DNA of 64,000 nt from Streptomyces sp. NBC_00193 (lineage in GTDB: Bacteria > Actinomycetota > Actinomycetes > Streptomycetales > Streptomycetaceae). Both the position numbers and the translations under genes were made by a program. The DNA is taken from positions 4,898,001 to 4,962,000 of the forward strand of contig NZ_JAPEMM010000001.1 of assembly GCF_026342735.1 (NCBI RefSeq). The letters are read 5' to 3'. Shown in pieces: positions 17,005 through 25,754 of the stretch. How positions within the stretch are numbered: the first letter of the stretch is position 1; the number at the start of each line of letters is the position of its first letter. The notes below the pieces were generated by a model, which worked only from the letters and a program-made list of their open reading frames with translations, was not told where the DNA came from and did no database searches.

Positions 17005-17397
17005 ATGAGCACAAGTGATCACCGTGATGCCCCCGCCGCCCCCGGCCCCGCTTCCTTCGCCGTCTCCGTCACGGACTTTCCCGATTCCGAGCTGGAGCCG
17101 GACGAGCTCGACCCCGCGCAGATCGTCTCCGGGAATCCCGTGGTGACGGGCAAGGTGCTGTGGGAGGCGCCGGACGGCTCGCAGGTGCGCGGGATCTGGC
17201 AGATCACCCCGGGCGTGGTCACCGACACCGAGGCGAACGAGCTGTTCGTGGTGGTGAGCGGCCGGGCCACCGTCGAGGTGGAGGGCGGCGAGACCCTGGA
17301 GGTCGGACCGGGCTCCGCCTGTGTCCTCCGGGAGGGTGACAAGACCACCTGGACCGTCCACGAGACGCTCCGCAAGGCCTACCACATCAGCTACTGA
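17005..17397 (+). CDS. Cupin-domain protein (DUF861/Cupin_3-like)
   Basis: A 130-residue protein with one cupin barrel. VRGIWQITPGVVTDTEANELFVVVSGRATVEVEGGETLEVGPGSACVLREGDKTTWTVHETLRKAYHI matches the layout of the small EutQ/DUF861-type cupins. Those have Glu and Thr/Trp positions at the metal site rather than the HxH motif. No reaction can be named. The ATG at 17005 is preceded by a TAGGCT box rather than a ribosome site. The stop overlaps the convergent MFS gene by 7 bp. Confidence 0.82.
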   Translation: MSTSDHRDAPAAPGPASFAVSVTDFPDSELEPDELDPAQIVSGNPVVTGKVLWEAPDGSQVRGIWQITPGVVTDTEANELFVVVSGRATVEVEGGETLEVGPGSACVLREGDKTTWTVHETLRKAYHISY

Positions 17398-18698
17398 GCG
17401 GTACCCGTCCCGGTGTCCGCGGCCTTCACCGGGCGGCGGCGCGAGGTGAACAGCGCGAGCGCCGCCATCGGCAGCAGCAGGGCGGCGGCGGCCGCGTTGA
17501 GCCAGCCGTAGCCCGCCTGGGACATGACCAGCCCGGCGGCGGCGCCGCCGACCCCGGCGGCCGTGTTCATGGTGAGGTCGCCCAGCCCCTGTACGGCGGC
17601 CCGCGCGGGCTGCGGCACCGAGTCGGTCAGCAGGGCGGAGCCGGACACCATGCCGGCGGACCAGCCCAGCCCGAGCAGGAAGAGGCCGATGCCGCTCTGG
17701 GTGTGGTTCCCGTCGGCCGTGCCGGCGAGCAGCGCGGCGACGGACAGCAGCCCGGCGGCGAGCCCGATCACGGACAGCCGGCCGATCCGGTCCGCGAGCC
17801 AGCCCATCACCGGCGAGAAGCCGAACATGCCGGCGATGTGCCCGCTGATGACCAGCCCGATGAGCTGGAGCCCGGCTCCGTGGTGCCCCAGGTCGACCGG
17901 GGTCATCACCATGATCGAGACCATGGCGGTGTGTGACACCGCGATGGTGAGCAGCGCGAGCCGGGCCCGGGGGGAGGCCTTGACGGCCGCGAAGCCGGCA
18001 CGCAGCGAGCGCCCGGCGCGGGTCTGGTCCTCGGCCGGGGCGAGCGCGCGGGCCGTCAGCAGCGGGTCCGGGCGCAGGAGTACGCCGATCAGCGTGGCGG
18101 TGAGCAGGAAGATGGCGCCGGCCCAGATGAAGGGCCCCGCCATCGGGGGTATGGAGGTGCCGGTGAAGCTGCGGCTGGCCGGGGCGGAGAGGTTGGGGCC
18201 GAGCACGGCGCCGATGGTGGAGGCCCAGACGACCACGGAGATCGCCCGTGCCCGGTGGTCGGGCTCGGCGAGGTCGGCGGCGGCGAAGCGGGCCTGGAGG
18301 TTGGCGGAGGAGGCGGCTCCGAAGGCGGCCATGCCGAGCATCAGCAGCGGGAAGCTCTTGATCGAGGCGGCGAGGACGACGAGGGCGGCCCCGGCCGCGC
18401 CGATCACGTAGGCGAGGACCAGTCCGGGCCGGCGGCCGCGCGCGGTCATCAGCGCGGCGAGCGGCAGGGAGACGGCCGCGGTGCCGATCACGGAGGCGGT
18501 CGAGGCGAAGCCGGAGAGCGACTCCGTGCCGCTGACCTCGGTGGCCAGGACCGGGGCCAGGGCGATGCTGATGGGCACGCCGATCCCGCCCAGCACCTGG
18601 CCGGCGATCAGCACCCCGGAGGTGCGGCGCCGCAGTCGGGGCAGGTCGGCGGCGGTGACCGTGACGGCGGGCCGGTCGGTGCCGGGCGCGGTGCTCAC
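17391..18698 (-). CDS. MFS transporter
   Basis: A 435-residue inner membrane protein with about 12 hydrophobic helices. It has the MFS loop 2-3 signature (LMTARGRRPGLVLAYV) and its repeat in the second half (GWLADRIGRLSVIGL). The pattern fits a 12-TM drug or metabolite exporter (DHA1-like); the cargo is unknown. The GTG start at 18698 follows GGAGGTGG with 5-nt spacing; upstream in-frame residues are not membrane-like. It is followed on the same strand by nothing and converges on the cupin gene, sharing 7 bp. Confidence 0.88.
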   Translation of the reverse strand: MSTAPGTDRPAVTVTAADLPRLRRRTSGVLIAGQVLGGIGVPISIALAPVLATEVSGTESLSGFASTASVIGTAAVSLPLAALMTARGRRPGLVLAYVIGAAGAALVVLAASIKSFPLLMLGMAAFGAASSANLQARFAAADLAEPDHRARAISVVVWASTIGAVLGPNLSAPASRSFTGTSIPPMAGPFIWAGAIFLLTATLIGVLLRPDPLLTARALAPAEDQTRAGRSLRAGFAAVKASPRARLALLTIAVSHTAMVSIMVMTPVDLGHHGAGLQLIGLVISGHIAGMFGFSPVMGWLADRIGRLSVIGLAAGLLSVAALLAGTADGNHTQSGIGLFLLGLGWSAGMVSGSALLTDSVPQPARAAVQGLGDLTMNTAAGVGGAAAGLVMSQAGYGWLNAAAAALLLPMAALALFTSRRRPVKAADTGTGTAQ

Positions 18699-18837
18699 GC
18701 GGTCCACCTCCGACACGGATGCGGAGGGGCTGCGGGCGCGGCGCAAGGTGTGGTCACCGCCGCAGTTTCGCACCCCTCGCAAGGCGGGCGGAACAGGGTT
18801 TCCGGGGGCACCGGGAGCACCGGGAGCACGGCACCCC

Positions 18838-19398
18838 CTAGAAGAGCGGCTGGGGGAGTACCCCCTCCAGGGCGAGGAGGCGGCGCTTGGTCTCCACGCC
18901 GCCGCCGAAGCCGCCGATGCCCCCGTCGTTCTCCACGACCCGGTGGCAGGCCACCACCAGCGGCAGCGGGTTCGAGCCCATGGCGTTGCCGACGGCCTGG
19001 GCCGCGCCCGGGGCCCCGGCCCGGGCGGCCAGCTCGCCGTACCCCACGACCGCCCCGTAGGGCACGGTGCGGTCCAGCTCCAGCAGGACCTGCCGGTTGA
19101 AGCCGGAGCTGAGCCGCCAGTCCAGCGGCAGGTCGAAGCGGCGCAGCGTACCGGCGAAGTAGGCGTTCAGCTGGCGTATCGGCTCGGCCAGCAGGACCTC
19201 CTCGCCCGGCGGCGGGCGCCGGGCGTCGGCGCCGAGCCGGGAGACCAGTGTGCCGATCATCTTCGCGGCCCGGTCCGGTCCGGCATGGAACTCGACCTTG
19301 ACCAGGCCCTCGGGGGTGGCGGCGAGGAGCAGCGGACCGATGTCGCTGTCGACGACGGTCCATTCGAGGTGCGGCCCGCGGGGCTCAGGAGTGTCCAC
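18838..19398 (-). CDS. ogt: Methylated-DNA--protein-cysteine S-methyltransferase
   Basis: The 186-residue protein has the two-domain layout of Ogt/AGT suicide alkyltransferases, which move an alkyl group from O6-alkylguanine to their own cysteine. The DNA-binding helix is RTVPYGAVVGYGELAARAGAPGAAQAVGNAMGSNPLPLVV. The acceptor is Cys151 within ACHRVV, followed by GGIGGFGGGVETKRRLLALEG. The usual PCHR motif has Ala in place of Pro. The GTG at 19398 is the only start giving a family-like N-terminus, though its ribosome site (GAAGGG) is abutted to it. It lies 139 bp upstream of the MFS transporter start, on the same strand. Confidence 0.92.
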   Translation of the reverse strand: MDTPEPRGPHLEWTVVDSDIGPLLLAATPEGLVKVEFHAGPDRAAKMIGTLVSRLGADARRPPPGEEVLLAEPIRQLNAYFAGTLRRFDLPLDWRLSSGFNRQVLLELDRTVPYGAVVGYGELAARAGAPGAAQAVGNAMGSNPLPLVVACHRVVENDGGIGGFGGGVETKRRLLALEGVLPQPLF

Positions 19399-19438
19399 CC
19401 CTTCACGGTACGACCCGCCACCGACAGCGCCGCACGCA

Positions 19439-20323
19439 TCAGTAGCCGCCGACCGCTTCCCGTACGACGTCGGGCTTGTCGGTGATGATCCCGTCCACGC
19501 CCATGTCCTGGACCTTCTGGGCGGTCGCGGCGTCGTCCACGATCCAGGTGTCCACTTCCAGCGCCTTGCCGTGGGCGCCGAGCAGCTTGTGCACCGCGGC
19601 GACCCAGTCCGCGTCGATGGTGGTGTACCAGGGGTTGATCCGGTCGGCGAACTCGGCGTACCGCGGCAGGTCGGCGAGGGCCGGGGTGCCGAGGAAGGCC
19701 GTGAGCAGGTCGGGGCGCAGTTCGTGCACGGTGCGGACCGAGGCGGCGCTGAAGCTCTGGACGACCAGTCGGCGGGCCACACGGTCCTCGTCGAGCCAGC
19801 CGGTCGCGCCCAGCACGTCCAGGGTCTGCTGTTCGATCCCCGGGTAGAGCTCCGGCTTCTTGATCTCCAGGAGCAGGCGCTGCTGGTTGCGCTGGACCCG
19901 GTTCATGTACTGCCGCAGGGTCGGTACGCGGGCGCCCGCGAACTCCGGGCCGAACCAGCTGCCCGCGTCCAGCCGGGCGATCTCCGCCGCGGTGAAGTCC
20001 TTCACCCGCCAGGGCCTGCGGTCGGGGAACACCTGCTCGACGTCGGTCGTCCGGGCCAGGGTGTCGTCGTGGATGACCACGAGCTCCCCGTCCTTGGTGC
20101 GCTGGACGTCGTTCTCCACCCAGTCGAAGCCCATCCGCATGGCGAGGTCGATCGCCTCCAGCGTGTTCTCCGGGGCGTACGCCGAAGCCCCCCGGTGGGC
20201 GTACACGATCGGGTTGGACAGCCAGTCCGGACCGGGTGCGGCCGAGGCGGAGCCCGCACCGCACACGCTCAGGGCGAGTCCCAGGAAGGCGGCGGTGGCC
20301 GCGGCGGCGGATCGGACGTACAT
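19439..20323 (-). CDS. Secreted glycerophosphodiester phosphodiesterase
   Basis: A 294-residue GDPD-family TIM barrel exported by a Sec signal peptide (about 28 residues ending SASAAP). It hydrolyses glycerophosphodiesters from lipid headgroups or teichoic acids to glycerol 3-phosphate and an alcohol. Motifs are AHRGASAYAPENTLEAI (catalytic His and metal Glu/Asn), FDWVENDVQRTKDGELVVIHDDTLART (second catalytic His), LLLEIKKPELYPG and GVDGIITDKPDVV. A GAGGAGAACGCGC ribosome site sets the start. It is divergent from uvrB and lies 40 bp upstream of ogt on the same strand. Confidence 0.93.
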   Translation of the reverse strand: MYVRSAAAATAAFLGLALSVCGAGSASAAPGPDWLSNPIVYAHRGASAYAPENTLEAIDLAMRMGFDWVENDVQRTKDGELVVIHDDTLARTTDVEQVFPDRRPWRVKDFTAAEIARLDAGSWFGPEFAGARVPTLRQYMNRVQRNQQRLLLEIKKPELYPGIEQQTLDVLGATGWLDEDRVARRLVVQSFSAASVRTVHELRPDLLTAFLGTPALADLPRYAEFADRINPWYTTIDADWVAAVHKLLGAHGKALEVDTWIVDDAATAQKVQDMGVDGIITDKPDVVREAVGGY

Positions 20324-20554
20324 GCGCGTTCTCCTCGGGTCATGGGCCCTGCTCCTGCCGTCAAACGGGCGCGGAGCGGCATTCGTTGCGGCGATGCACC
20401 GGCGGCGATGCGTTTCCGACGCACTTTCAGGGAGAGCCGCGTACGGCGATCATGGGGTTGACGATCACCGGGCCGCCACCGAACTACGACAAACGGACCA
20501 GGCCCGCACGGCTCCGCACGGGGCGGGCGGGCGTCGAGTGTCAGTGGGTGGTCG

Positions 20555-20560
20555 TACGGT
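20555..20560 (+). promoter_or_regulatory. Candidate -10 box for a leaderless uvrB mRNA
   Basis: TACGGT ends 6 nt before the uvrB ATG, and no Shine-Dalgarno is visible in the preceding 20 nt. No good -35 is seen, so confidence is low. Confidence 0.3.
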
Positions 20561-20566
20561 TGACCC

Positions 20567-22699
20567 ATGCGGCCCGTATCGAAGATCGAACGCACGGTGG
20601 CGCCTTTCGAGGTCGTCAGCTCCTACACGCCCAGCGGCGACCAGCCGGCGGCCATCGCCGAGCTGGAGAAGCGCATCCGTGCAGGTGAGAAGGATGTCGT
20701 GCTGCTCGGCGCGACCGGAACCGGCAAGTCGGCGACGACCGCCTGGATGATCGAGAAGCTCCAGCGGCCCACCCTGGTGATGGCGCCGAACAAGACGCTC
20801 GCCGCCCAGCTGGCGAACGAGTTCCGCGAGCTCCTGCCGAACAATGCGGTCGAGTACTTCGTCTCGTACTACGACTACTACCAGCCCGAGGCCTACGTAC
20901 CTCAGTCGGACACCTACATCGAGAAGGACTCCTCCATCAACGAGGAGGTGGAGCGACTGCGTCACTCCGCGACCAATTCCCTCCTCACCCGGCGCGACGT
21001 CATCGTCGTCGCCTCCGTGTCCTGCATCTACGGTCTCGGCACCCCGCAGGAGTACGTCGACCGGATGGTCCCCCTCAAGGTCGGCGAGGAGATGGACCGG
21101 GACCAGCTCCTGCGCCGCTTCGTCGACATCCAGTACACCCGCAACGACGTGGCCTTCACCCGGGGCACCTTCCGCGTGCGCGGCGACACCATCGAGATCT
21201 TCCCGGTCTACGAGGAACTGGCCGTCCGCATCGAGATGTTCGGCGACGAGATCGAGGCCCTGTCCACCCTGCACCCGCTGACCGGCGAGGTGATCAGCGA
21301 GGACCGCGAGCTCTACGTCTTCCCCGCCAGCCACTACGTCGCCGGCCCCGAGCGCATGGAGAAGGCGGTCCGCGGCATCGAGGCCGAGCTCGCCGAGCGC
21401 CTCGCCGAGCTGGAGAAGCAGGGCAAGATGCTGGAGGCGCAGCGCCTGCGCATGCGCACCACCTACGACCTGGAGATGATGCGCCAGATCGGCTCCTGCT
21501 CCGGCATCGAGAACTACTCGCTGCACATGGACGACCGCGAGCGCGGCTCAGCCCCGAACACCCTCATCGACTACTTCCCCGAGGACTTCCTCCTCGTCAT
21601 CGACGAATCGCACGTCACCGTGCCCCAGATCGGCGCGATGTACGAGGGCGACGCCTCGCGCAAGCGGACCCTGGTCGACCACGGCTTCCGGCTCCCGTCG
21701 GCCCTCGACAACCGGCCGCTGAAGTGGGAGGAGTTCCAGGAGCGGATCGGCCAGACCGTCTACCTGTCGGCCACTCCGGGGAAGTACGAGCTCTCGCGCG
21801 GCGACGGCTTCGTCGAGCAGATCATCCGCCCGACCGGGCTCATCGACCCGGAGGTCGTGGTCAAGCCCACCGAGGGCCAGATCGACGACCTGGTGCACGA
21901 GATCCGGCAGCGGGTGGAGAAGGACGAGCGGGTCCTGGTCACCACCCTCACCAAGAAGATGGCCGAGGACCTCACCGACTACTTCCTGGAGCTCGGCATC
22001 CAGGTCCGCTACCTGCACAGCGACGTGGACACGCTGCGCCGCATCGAGCTGCTGCGCGAGCTGCGGGCCGGCGAGTACGACGTCCTGGTCGGCATCAACC
22101 TGCTCCGCGAGGGCCTCGACCTGCCCGAGGTGTCGCTGGTGGCCATCCTCGACGCCGACAAGCAGGGCTTCCTGCGGTCGGGGACCTCGCTGATCCAGAC
22201 CATCGGGCGCGCGGCGCGCAACGTCTCCGGCCAGGTCCACATGTACGCGGACAGCATCACCCCGGCGATGGCCCAGGCGATCGACGAGACGAACCGGCGC
22301 CGCGAGAAGCAGGTCGCCTACAACACCGCCCACGGCATCGACCCGCAGCCGCTGCGCAAGAAGATCAACGACATCGTGGCCACCATCGCCCGCGAGGAGC
22401 TCGACACCGAGGAGCTCCTCGGCACCGGCTACCGGCAGACGAAGGACGGCAAGGCCCTCAAGGCGCCCGTCCCGGCGCTGGGCGGCAAGGCCGGGGCGAA
22501 GGCCGCCAAGGGCGCCAAGGGTCCCGCGGTGGCGACCGACCGTCCCGCCGCCGAACTGGCCGCGCTCATCGAGCAGATGACCGAGCGGATGCGGGGCGCG
22601 GCGGCCGAGCTGCAGTTCGAGGTCGCGGCCCGGATCCGGGACGAGGTCGGCGAGCTGAAGAAGGAGCTGCGACAGATGAAGGAAGCGGGCCTCGCCTGA
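20567..22699 (+). CDS. uvrB: Excinuclease ABC subunit B
   Basis: UvrB verifies damage handed over by UvrA and recruits UvrC for dual incision. The 710 residues show the full helicase-like core: Walker A GATGTGKS at 48-55, the beta-hairpin region VSYYDYYQPEAYVPQSDTYI, DESH box LLVIDESHVTVPQI, YLSATPGKYE, GINLLREGLDLPEV and TIGRAARN. The C-terminal UVR motif (LIEQMTERMRGAAAELQFEV, then AARIRDEVGELKKELRQM) binds UvrC. A Lys/Ala/Gly-rich linker (about 640-660) sits before it. It is a single-gene unit, with the TerD gene 86 bp downstream. uvrA and uvrC lie 8 and 17 kb away, so the excinuclease is dispersed but local. Confidence 0.98.
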   Translation: MRPVSKIERTVAPFEVVSSYTPSGDQPAAIAELEKRIRAGEKDVVLLGATGTGKSATTAWMIEKLQRPTLVMAPNKTLAAQLANEFRELLPNNAVEYFVSYYDYYQPEAYVPQSDTYIEKDSSINEEVERLRHSATNSLLTRRDVIVVASVSCIYGLGTPQEYVDRMVPLKVGEEMDRDQLLRRFVDIQYTRNDVAFTRGTFRVRGDTIEIFPVYEELAVRIEMFGDEIEALSTLHPLTGEVISEDRELYVFPASHYVAGPERMEKAVRGIEAELAERLAELEKQGKMLEAQRLRMRTTYDLEMMRQIGSCSGIENYSLHMDDRERGSAPNTLIDYFPEDFLLVIDESHVTVPQIGAMYEGDASRKRTLVDHGFRLPSALDNRPLKWEEFQERIGQTVYLSATPGKYELSRGDGFVEQIIRPTGLIDPEVVVKPTEGQIDDLVHEIRQRVEKDERVLVTTLTKKMAEDLTDYFLELGIQVRYLHSDVDTLRRIELLRELRAGEYDVLVGINLLREGLDLPEVSLVAILDADKQGFLRSGTSLIQTIGRAARNVSGQVHMYADSITPAMAQAIDETNRRREKQVAYNTAHGIDPQPLRKKINDIVATIAREELDTEELLGTGYRQTKDGKALKAPVPALGGKAGAKAAKGAKGPAVATDRPAAELAALIEQMTERMRGAAAELQFEVAARIRDEVGELKKELRQMKEAGLA

Positions 22700-22785
22700 C
22701 CCGGAGGCGGTCAGTAGGGTTGGCACAGCCGCAGGTACATGCTGCGCACCCCCATCGGGGGAGGGCTATGGAGAGGGGACAGCGC

Positions 22786-23364
22786 GTGACGGTCAACATG
22801 ACCAAGGGTCAGGCCATCAGTCTGCAGAAGGCGGACGGAGGCACGCTGACCGCGGTCCGGATGGGCCTCGGCTGGCAGGCGGCCAAGCGCCGGGGGCTGT
22901 TCGGCTCGCGGACCCGGGAGATCGACCTCGACGCGTCGGCGGTGCTCTTCGCCGACAAGCAGCCCGTGGACGTCGTCTTCTTCCGGCACCTGCAGAGCGA
23001 CGACGGCTCGGTGAAGCACACGGGTGACAACCTCGTCGGCGGCGTCGGCCAGGGCGGGGACGACGAGTCGATCCTCGTCGACCTGCAGCGCGTGCCGGTG
23101 CACATCGACCAGATCGTCTTCACGGTGAACTCCTTCACCGGCCAGACGTTCCAGGAGGTGGAGAACGCCTTCTGCCGCATCGTCGACGAGACCAACGGCC
23201 AGGAGCTGGCCCGCTACACGCTGGACGGTGGCGGTCAGTACACCGCTCAGATCATGGCGAAGGTGTCGCGCGTCGGCAGCGGCTGGCAGATGACGGCCCT
23301 CGGAAACCCGGCCAACGGCCGTACCTTCCAGGACCTGATGCCGGCGATCCTGCCGCACCTGTAA
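22786..23364 (+). CDS. TerD family protein
   Basis: A 192-residue single TerD domain. The GTG start gives the family-typical MTVNMTKGQAISLQK after GAGAGGGGACAGCGC. An in-frame ATG at 22768 gives an atypical extension. Calcium/metal-site text GLGWQAAKRRGLFGSRTREIDLDASAVLFAD is present, as are VVFFRHLQSDDGSVKHTGDNLVGGVGQGGDDE and FTVNSFTGQTFQEVENAFCRIVDE. TerD proteins belong to stress and tellurite-resistance modules and bind Ca2+; their biochemical role is unsettled. It precedes a TerD fusion protein and a terC with a Mn riboswitch, forming a metal/stress cluster. Confidence 0.93.
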   Translation: MTVNMTKGQAISLQKADGGTLTAVRMGLGWQAAKRRGLFGSRTREIDLDASAVLFADKQPVDVVFFRHLQSDDGSVKHTGDNLVGGVGQGGDDESILVDLQRVPVHIDQIVFTVNSFTGQTFQEVENAFCRIVDETNGQELARYTLDGGGQYTAQIMAKVSRVGSGWQMTALGNPANGRTFQDLMPAILPHL

Positions 23365-23388
23365 GCAGGGCCGGCAGCACGGCACAGC

Positions 23389-23452
23389 AGCACCGCAATA
23401 CAACAGCACAGCAGTACAACAGCACAGCAGTACAAGAGCACCGCAGTACAAG
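23389..23452. repeat. Four tandem 16-bp repeats between two terD genes
   Basis: Units near AGCACAGCAGTACAAC follow each other at 23389, 23405, 23421 and 23437 with one or two changes each. A degenerate fifth follows from 23453. The stretch is clearly lower in GC than its surroundings. The 16-bp period is not a codon multiple, and reverse-strand frames through it give only Cys/Leu-rich nonsense. It starts 25 bp after the TerD stop and ends 87 bp before the next start. It could be a binding array or a slippage tract. Confidence 0.85.
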
Positions 23453-23539
23453 AGCACAGCGCAACAGAAGTACGGCACGGCAGGACCGGGCACGATCGAG
23501 GGCCCGGCGGAAGAACGGGTACGGGGGAGGGGCTGCACG

Positions 23540-25489
23540 ATGACGGCCGAACTGGTCCGGGGGCAGAACCACCCCCTGTCCCGGAGCCGGGTGGAGATCA
23601 GGGTCTCGGCGGGCACACCCGTGCTCGCCCTGGCCCAGCTCGGCGACGACACGGGCCGGCTCGCCGGCCCCGGGGCGGTCGCCCACCCGGGCGCCCGCAC
23701 CCTCCCCGGGCTGGAAGTGCCCGGGGCGGCCTCCGGGCAGCACCGCATAGCGGTCGACCTCGACGCGGTCGCACCGGCCGTCCACCGGGTCGGCCTCGTC
23801 CTGGTCCTGCCGCCCGGCGGGCCGGGGCACTTCGGCGCGGTCCCCGCCTCCTACGTCTGCGTGGCCGACCCGGAGGGCGCGGAGCTCGCCGGGTACACGC
23901 TGACCGGACTGGAGTCGGAGACCGCCGTCGTGGCCCTGGAGCTGTACCGGCGCCAGGGCGCCTGGAAGGTGCGCGCCGTCGGCCAGGGGTACGCCGCCGG
24001 CCTCGGCGCGCTCCTGGCCGACGCCGGTCTCCCGGCCCCGGCCGCGGCCGAACTGGCCGCCGCCGCCCTGGGCACGGCGCCGGCCGGGGACATCACCCTG
24101 GCCGTCATGCCCGGCGGCCCGGCCCCGACCGTTCCGCGCGGGCTCCGGGCCCCGGCCACGGCCCAGACGCCGACACCGGCGCCGCAGGACGTTCCGGCCG
24201 CGCCCGCGCCCACACCCCCGCCGATGCCCCCGCAACCGGGACAGGACACCGCCGGCGGTCCGCCCACCATCAGCTACGCCCACCCGCGCCGCCGCACCAG
24301 CACCGAGCCGCCCGAGCCCGCGCCGCGCCCCGCCGCGCCGCCGCGGCCCGGGGAGCAGCCCCGCCCCGTCGCCGGGGACGCGAGCGGCTGGTCCATGGAG
24401 GAGCGGCTCTACAACCAGGTCTGGGGCATGTTCGAGGACCTGGCCCGCGCCGTCGCCGCCTACCGCGGCGCCGTCGAGTTCGCCGACTCCCGGATGGACC
24501 GCGAGCTCGACGAGGCGCTGTCCGACCCCCGCCACCGCCTCGGCGGCTCCGGGAACGCCGCCCGGGACACCGCCCGGGCCCGCCGCGAGGAACTGGTCGC
24601 GCGGGCGCAGGAAGTCCTCGACCGGGACCTGGTCCAGCTCACCGCCGAGTCCGAGGTGGTCGAGCCGGCGCTGCCCGCGGCGTACGCGCGCTGGGACAAC
24701 CCGGTCTGGCAGGCGCACTCCGTGCCCGCCGAGGCCCCGCTCGCCCTGCGGCTGGGCGACCTCCACCTGCCCGAGCGGCCCGATCTGCGCATTCCCATGC
24801 TGGTCCGGGTCCCGCTGGAGCGCGGCCTGTGGATCGACAACGGCCGCACCGGCTCCGAGGCGGCCATGGCGATGGACACCGACCGGCTGCGCCGGGCCGC
24901 CATGGACATGGCCGTCGCGCACGCGGCGCGGATGCTGGCCGCCCACCCCGCCGACCGGTTCGCCGTCCACGTCATCGACGCGGCCGGAGCCGGAGCCGCC
25001 TCGCTGGCCCCGCTGGTGCGTGCCGGAGTGCTGGCCGGGGCGCCCGCGGCCCGGGCCGCGGGGGTCACCGAGACCCTGGAGCGGCTGACCCGCCGGGTGG
25101 ATCTCGTACAGATGGCCGTGCGGGCCGGGGCTCCGGAGGACCTGCCGCCGGACGTGGACACCTCCGACCAGCTGCTGATCGTGCACGACTTCCCGCACGG
25201 CTTCGACGACCGCGCCGTCACCCGTTTGCGCTACCTCGCCGACGAGGGCCCGGCCGTCGGCGTGCACCTCCTGATGGTCGCTGACCGTGACGAGGCCTCG
25301 GCCTACGGGCCGCTGCTGGACCCGCTGTGGCGCTCGCTGATGCGGCTGTCGCCCGTACCGGACAACCACCTCGCCGACCCCTGGGTCCACCACGCCTGGA
25401 TCTTCGAGCCGGACCTGCCGCCGCAGGGCAGTCGGGTCCTTGACCAGGCGCTGGAGCGGGTCGCGGCGGCCCGCGGCCGCGCGCGGTAG
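23540..25489 (+). CDS. TerD-domain protein fused to an FtsK-like region with degenerate P-loop
   Basis: 649 residues. Residues 1-195 form a diverged TerD domain (LVRGQNHPL, RVGLVLVLPPG, SYVCVADPEGAELAGYTLTG, ETAVVALELYRRQGAWKVRAVGQGY). Residues 195-280 are Pro-rich linker. Residues 285-370 form a helical segment. Residues 385-649 resemble the FtsK/SpoIIIE ATPase fold. In that part LLIVHDFPHGFDDRAVTRLRYLADEGPAVGVHLLM (residues 545-579) looks like a Walker B and following helix, but the Walker A position (LERGLWIDNGRTGSEAAMAM) lacks GK[S/T]. The C-terminal assignment is by pattern only. The ATG follows GGGGGAGGGGCTGCACG. It is probably part of a Ter-type stress module with its neighbours. Confidence 0.85.
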   Translation: MTAELVRGQNHPLSRSRVEIRVSAGTPVLALAQLGDDTGRLAGPGAVAHPGARTLPGLEVPGAASGQHRIAVDLDAVAPAVHRVGLVLVLPPGGPGHFGAVPASYVCVADPEGAELAGYTLTGLESETAVVALELYRRQGAWKVRAVGQGYAAGLGALLADAGLPAPAAAELAAAALGTAPAGDITLAVMPGGPAPTVPRGLRAPATAQTPTPAPQDVPAAPAPTPPPMPPQPGQDTAGGPPTISYAHPRRRTSTEPPEPAPRPAAPPRPGEQPRPVAGDASGWSMEERLYNQVWGMFEDLARAVAAYRGAVEFADSRMDRELDEALSDPRHRLGGSGNAARDTARARREELVARAQEVLDRDLVQLTAESEVVEPALPAAYARWDNPVWQAHSVPAEAPLALRLGDLHLPERPDLRIPMLVRVPLERGLWIDNGRTGSEAAMAMDTDRLRRAAMDMAVAHAARMLAAHPADRFAVHVIDAAGAGAASLAPLVRAGVLAGAPAARAAGVTETLERLTRRVDLVQMAVRAGAPEDLPPDVDTSDQLLIVHDFPHGFDDRAVTRLRYLADEGPAVGVHLLMVADRDEASAYGPLLDPLWRSLMRLSPVPDNHLADPWVHHAWIFEPDLPPQGSRVLDQALERVAAARGRAR

Positions 25490-25554
25490 CGGCGGCCGGG
25501 CGGTCCGCCGCCCGGCCCCGATGACCGGCCGCTGACCAGTTCTTGGGTTCCCCT

Positions 25555-25583
25555 TTACCTTACGTGCCCACGGCGGGTACCCT
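25555..25583 (+). promoter_or_regulatory. Candidate promoter for the terC leader
   Basis: TTACCT at 25555-25560 and TACCCT at 25578-25583 are 17 bp apart. They would start transcription near 25590, just before the riboswitch P1 strand. Match to the HrdB-type consensus is partial. Confidence 0.35.
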
Positions 25584-25591
25584 GGTGAGTG

Positions 25592-25745
25592 CGGAGGGGA
25601 GTATTCCTGCTTTCCTGCTACGGCGTGCCCGTCAATACGGACTGCAATCGGTCCCGGGGCGCCGGCCCGTGGCCTCCTGGCCGTCCGGGTGGAAGAGACC
25701 TCCGGCAGCGATGACGCTGACAAGTTCTGAGCCATCTGCCGGAGG
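25592..25745 (+). promoter_or_regulatory. yybP-ykoY manganese riboswitch with SD-sequestering switch
   Basis: The aptamer runs 25592-25704. P1 5' strand CGGAGG (25592-25597) is followed by the conserved GGAGUA. The hairpins of the four-way region follow. The 3' end is GAGA (25695-25698), then the P1 3' strand CCTCCG (25699-25704). This is the family consensus layout in which GGGGAGUA pairs across to GAGACCUUU-type ends. The same 3' strand extends to CCTCCGGCAG (25699-25708), which is perfectly complementary to CTGCCGGAGG (25736-25745) containing the terC Shine-Dalgarno. The two pairings exclude each other. The prediction is that Mn2+ binding holds P1 and frees the ribosome site. The family senses Mn2+ and controls exporters, fitting the terC gene downstream. 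Confidence 0.85.
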
Positions 25746-25754
25746 CGTGTTCAC

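Noticed and set aside
23247..23441. Small Cys/Leu-rich minus-strand peptide (LLYCCAVVLLCC-like)
   Set aside because: It is created by the 16-bp tandem repeats read in reverse; no ribosome site or conservation signal.
23389..23452. Possible CRISPR array
   Set aside because: The units are only 16 bp and directly abutted, with no spacers and no cas genes.
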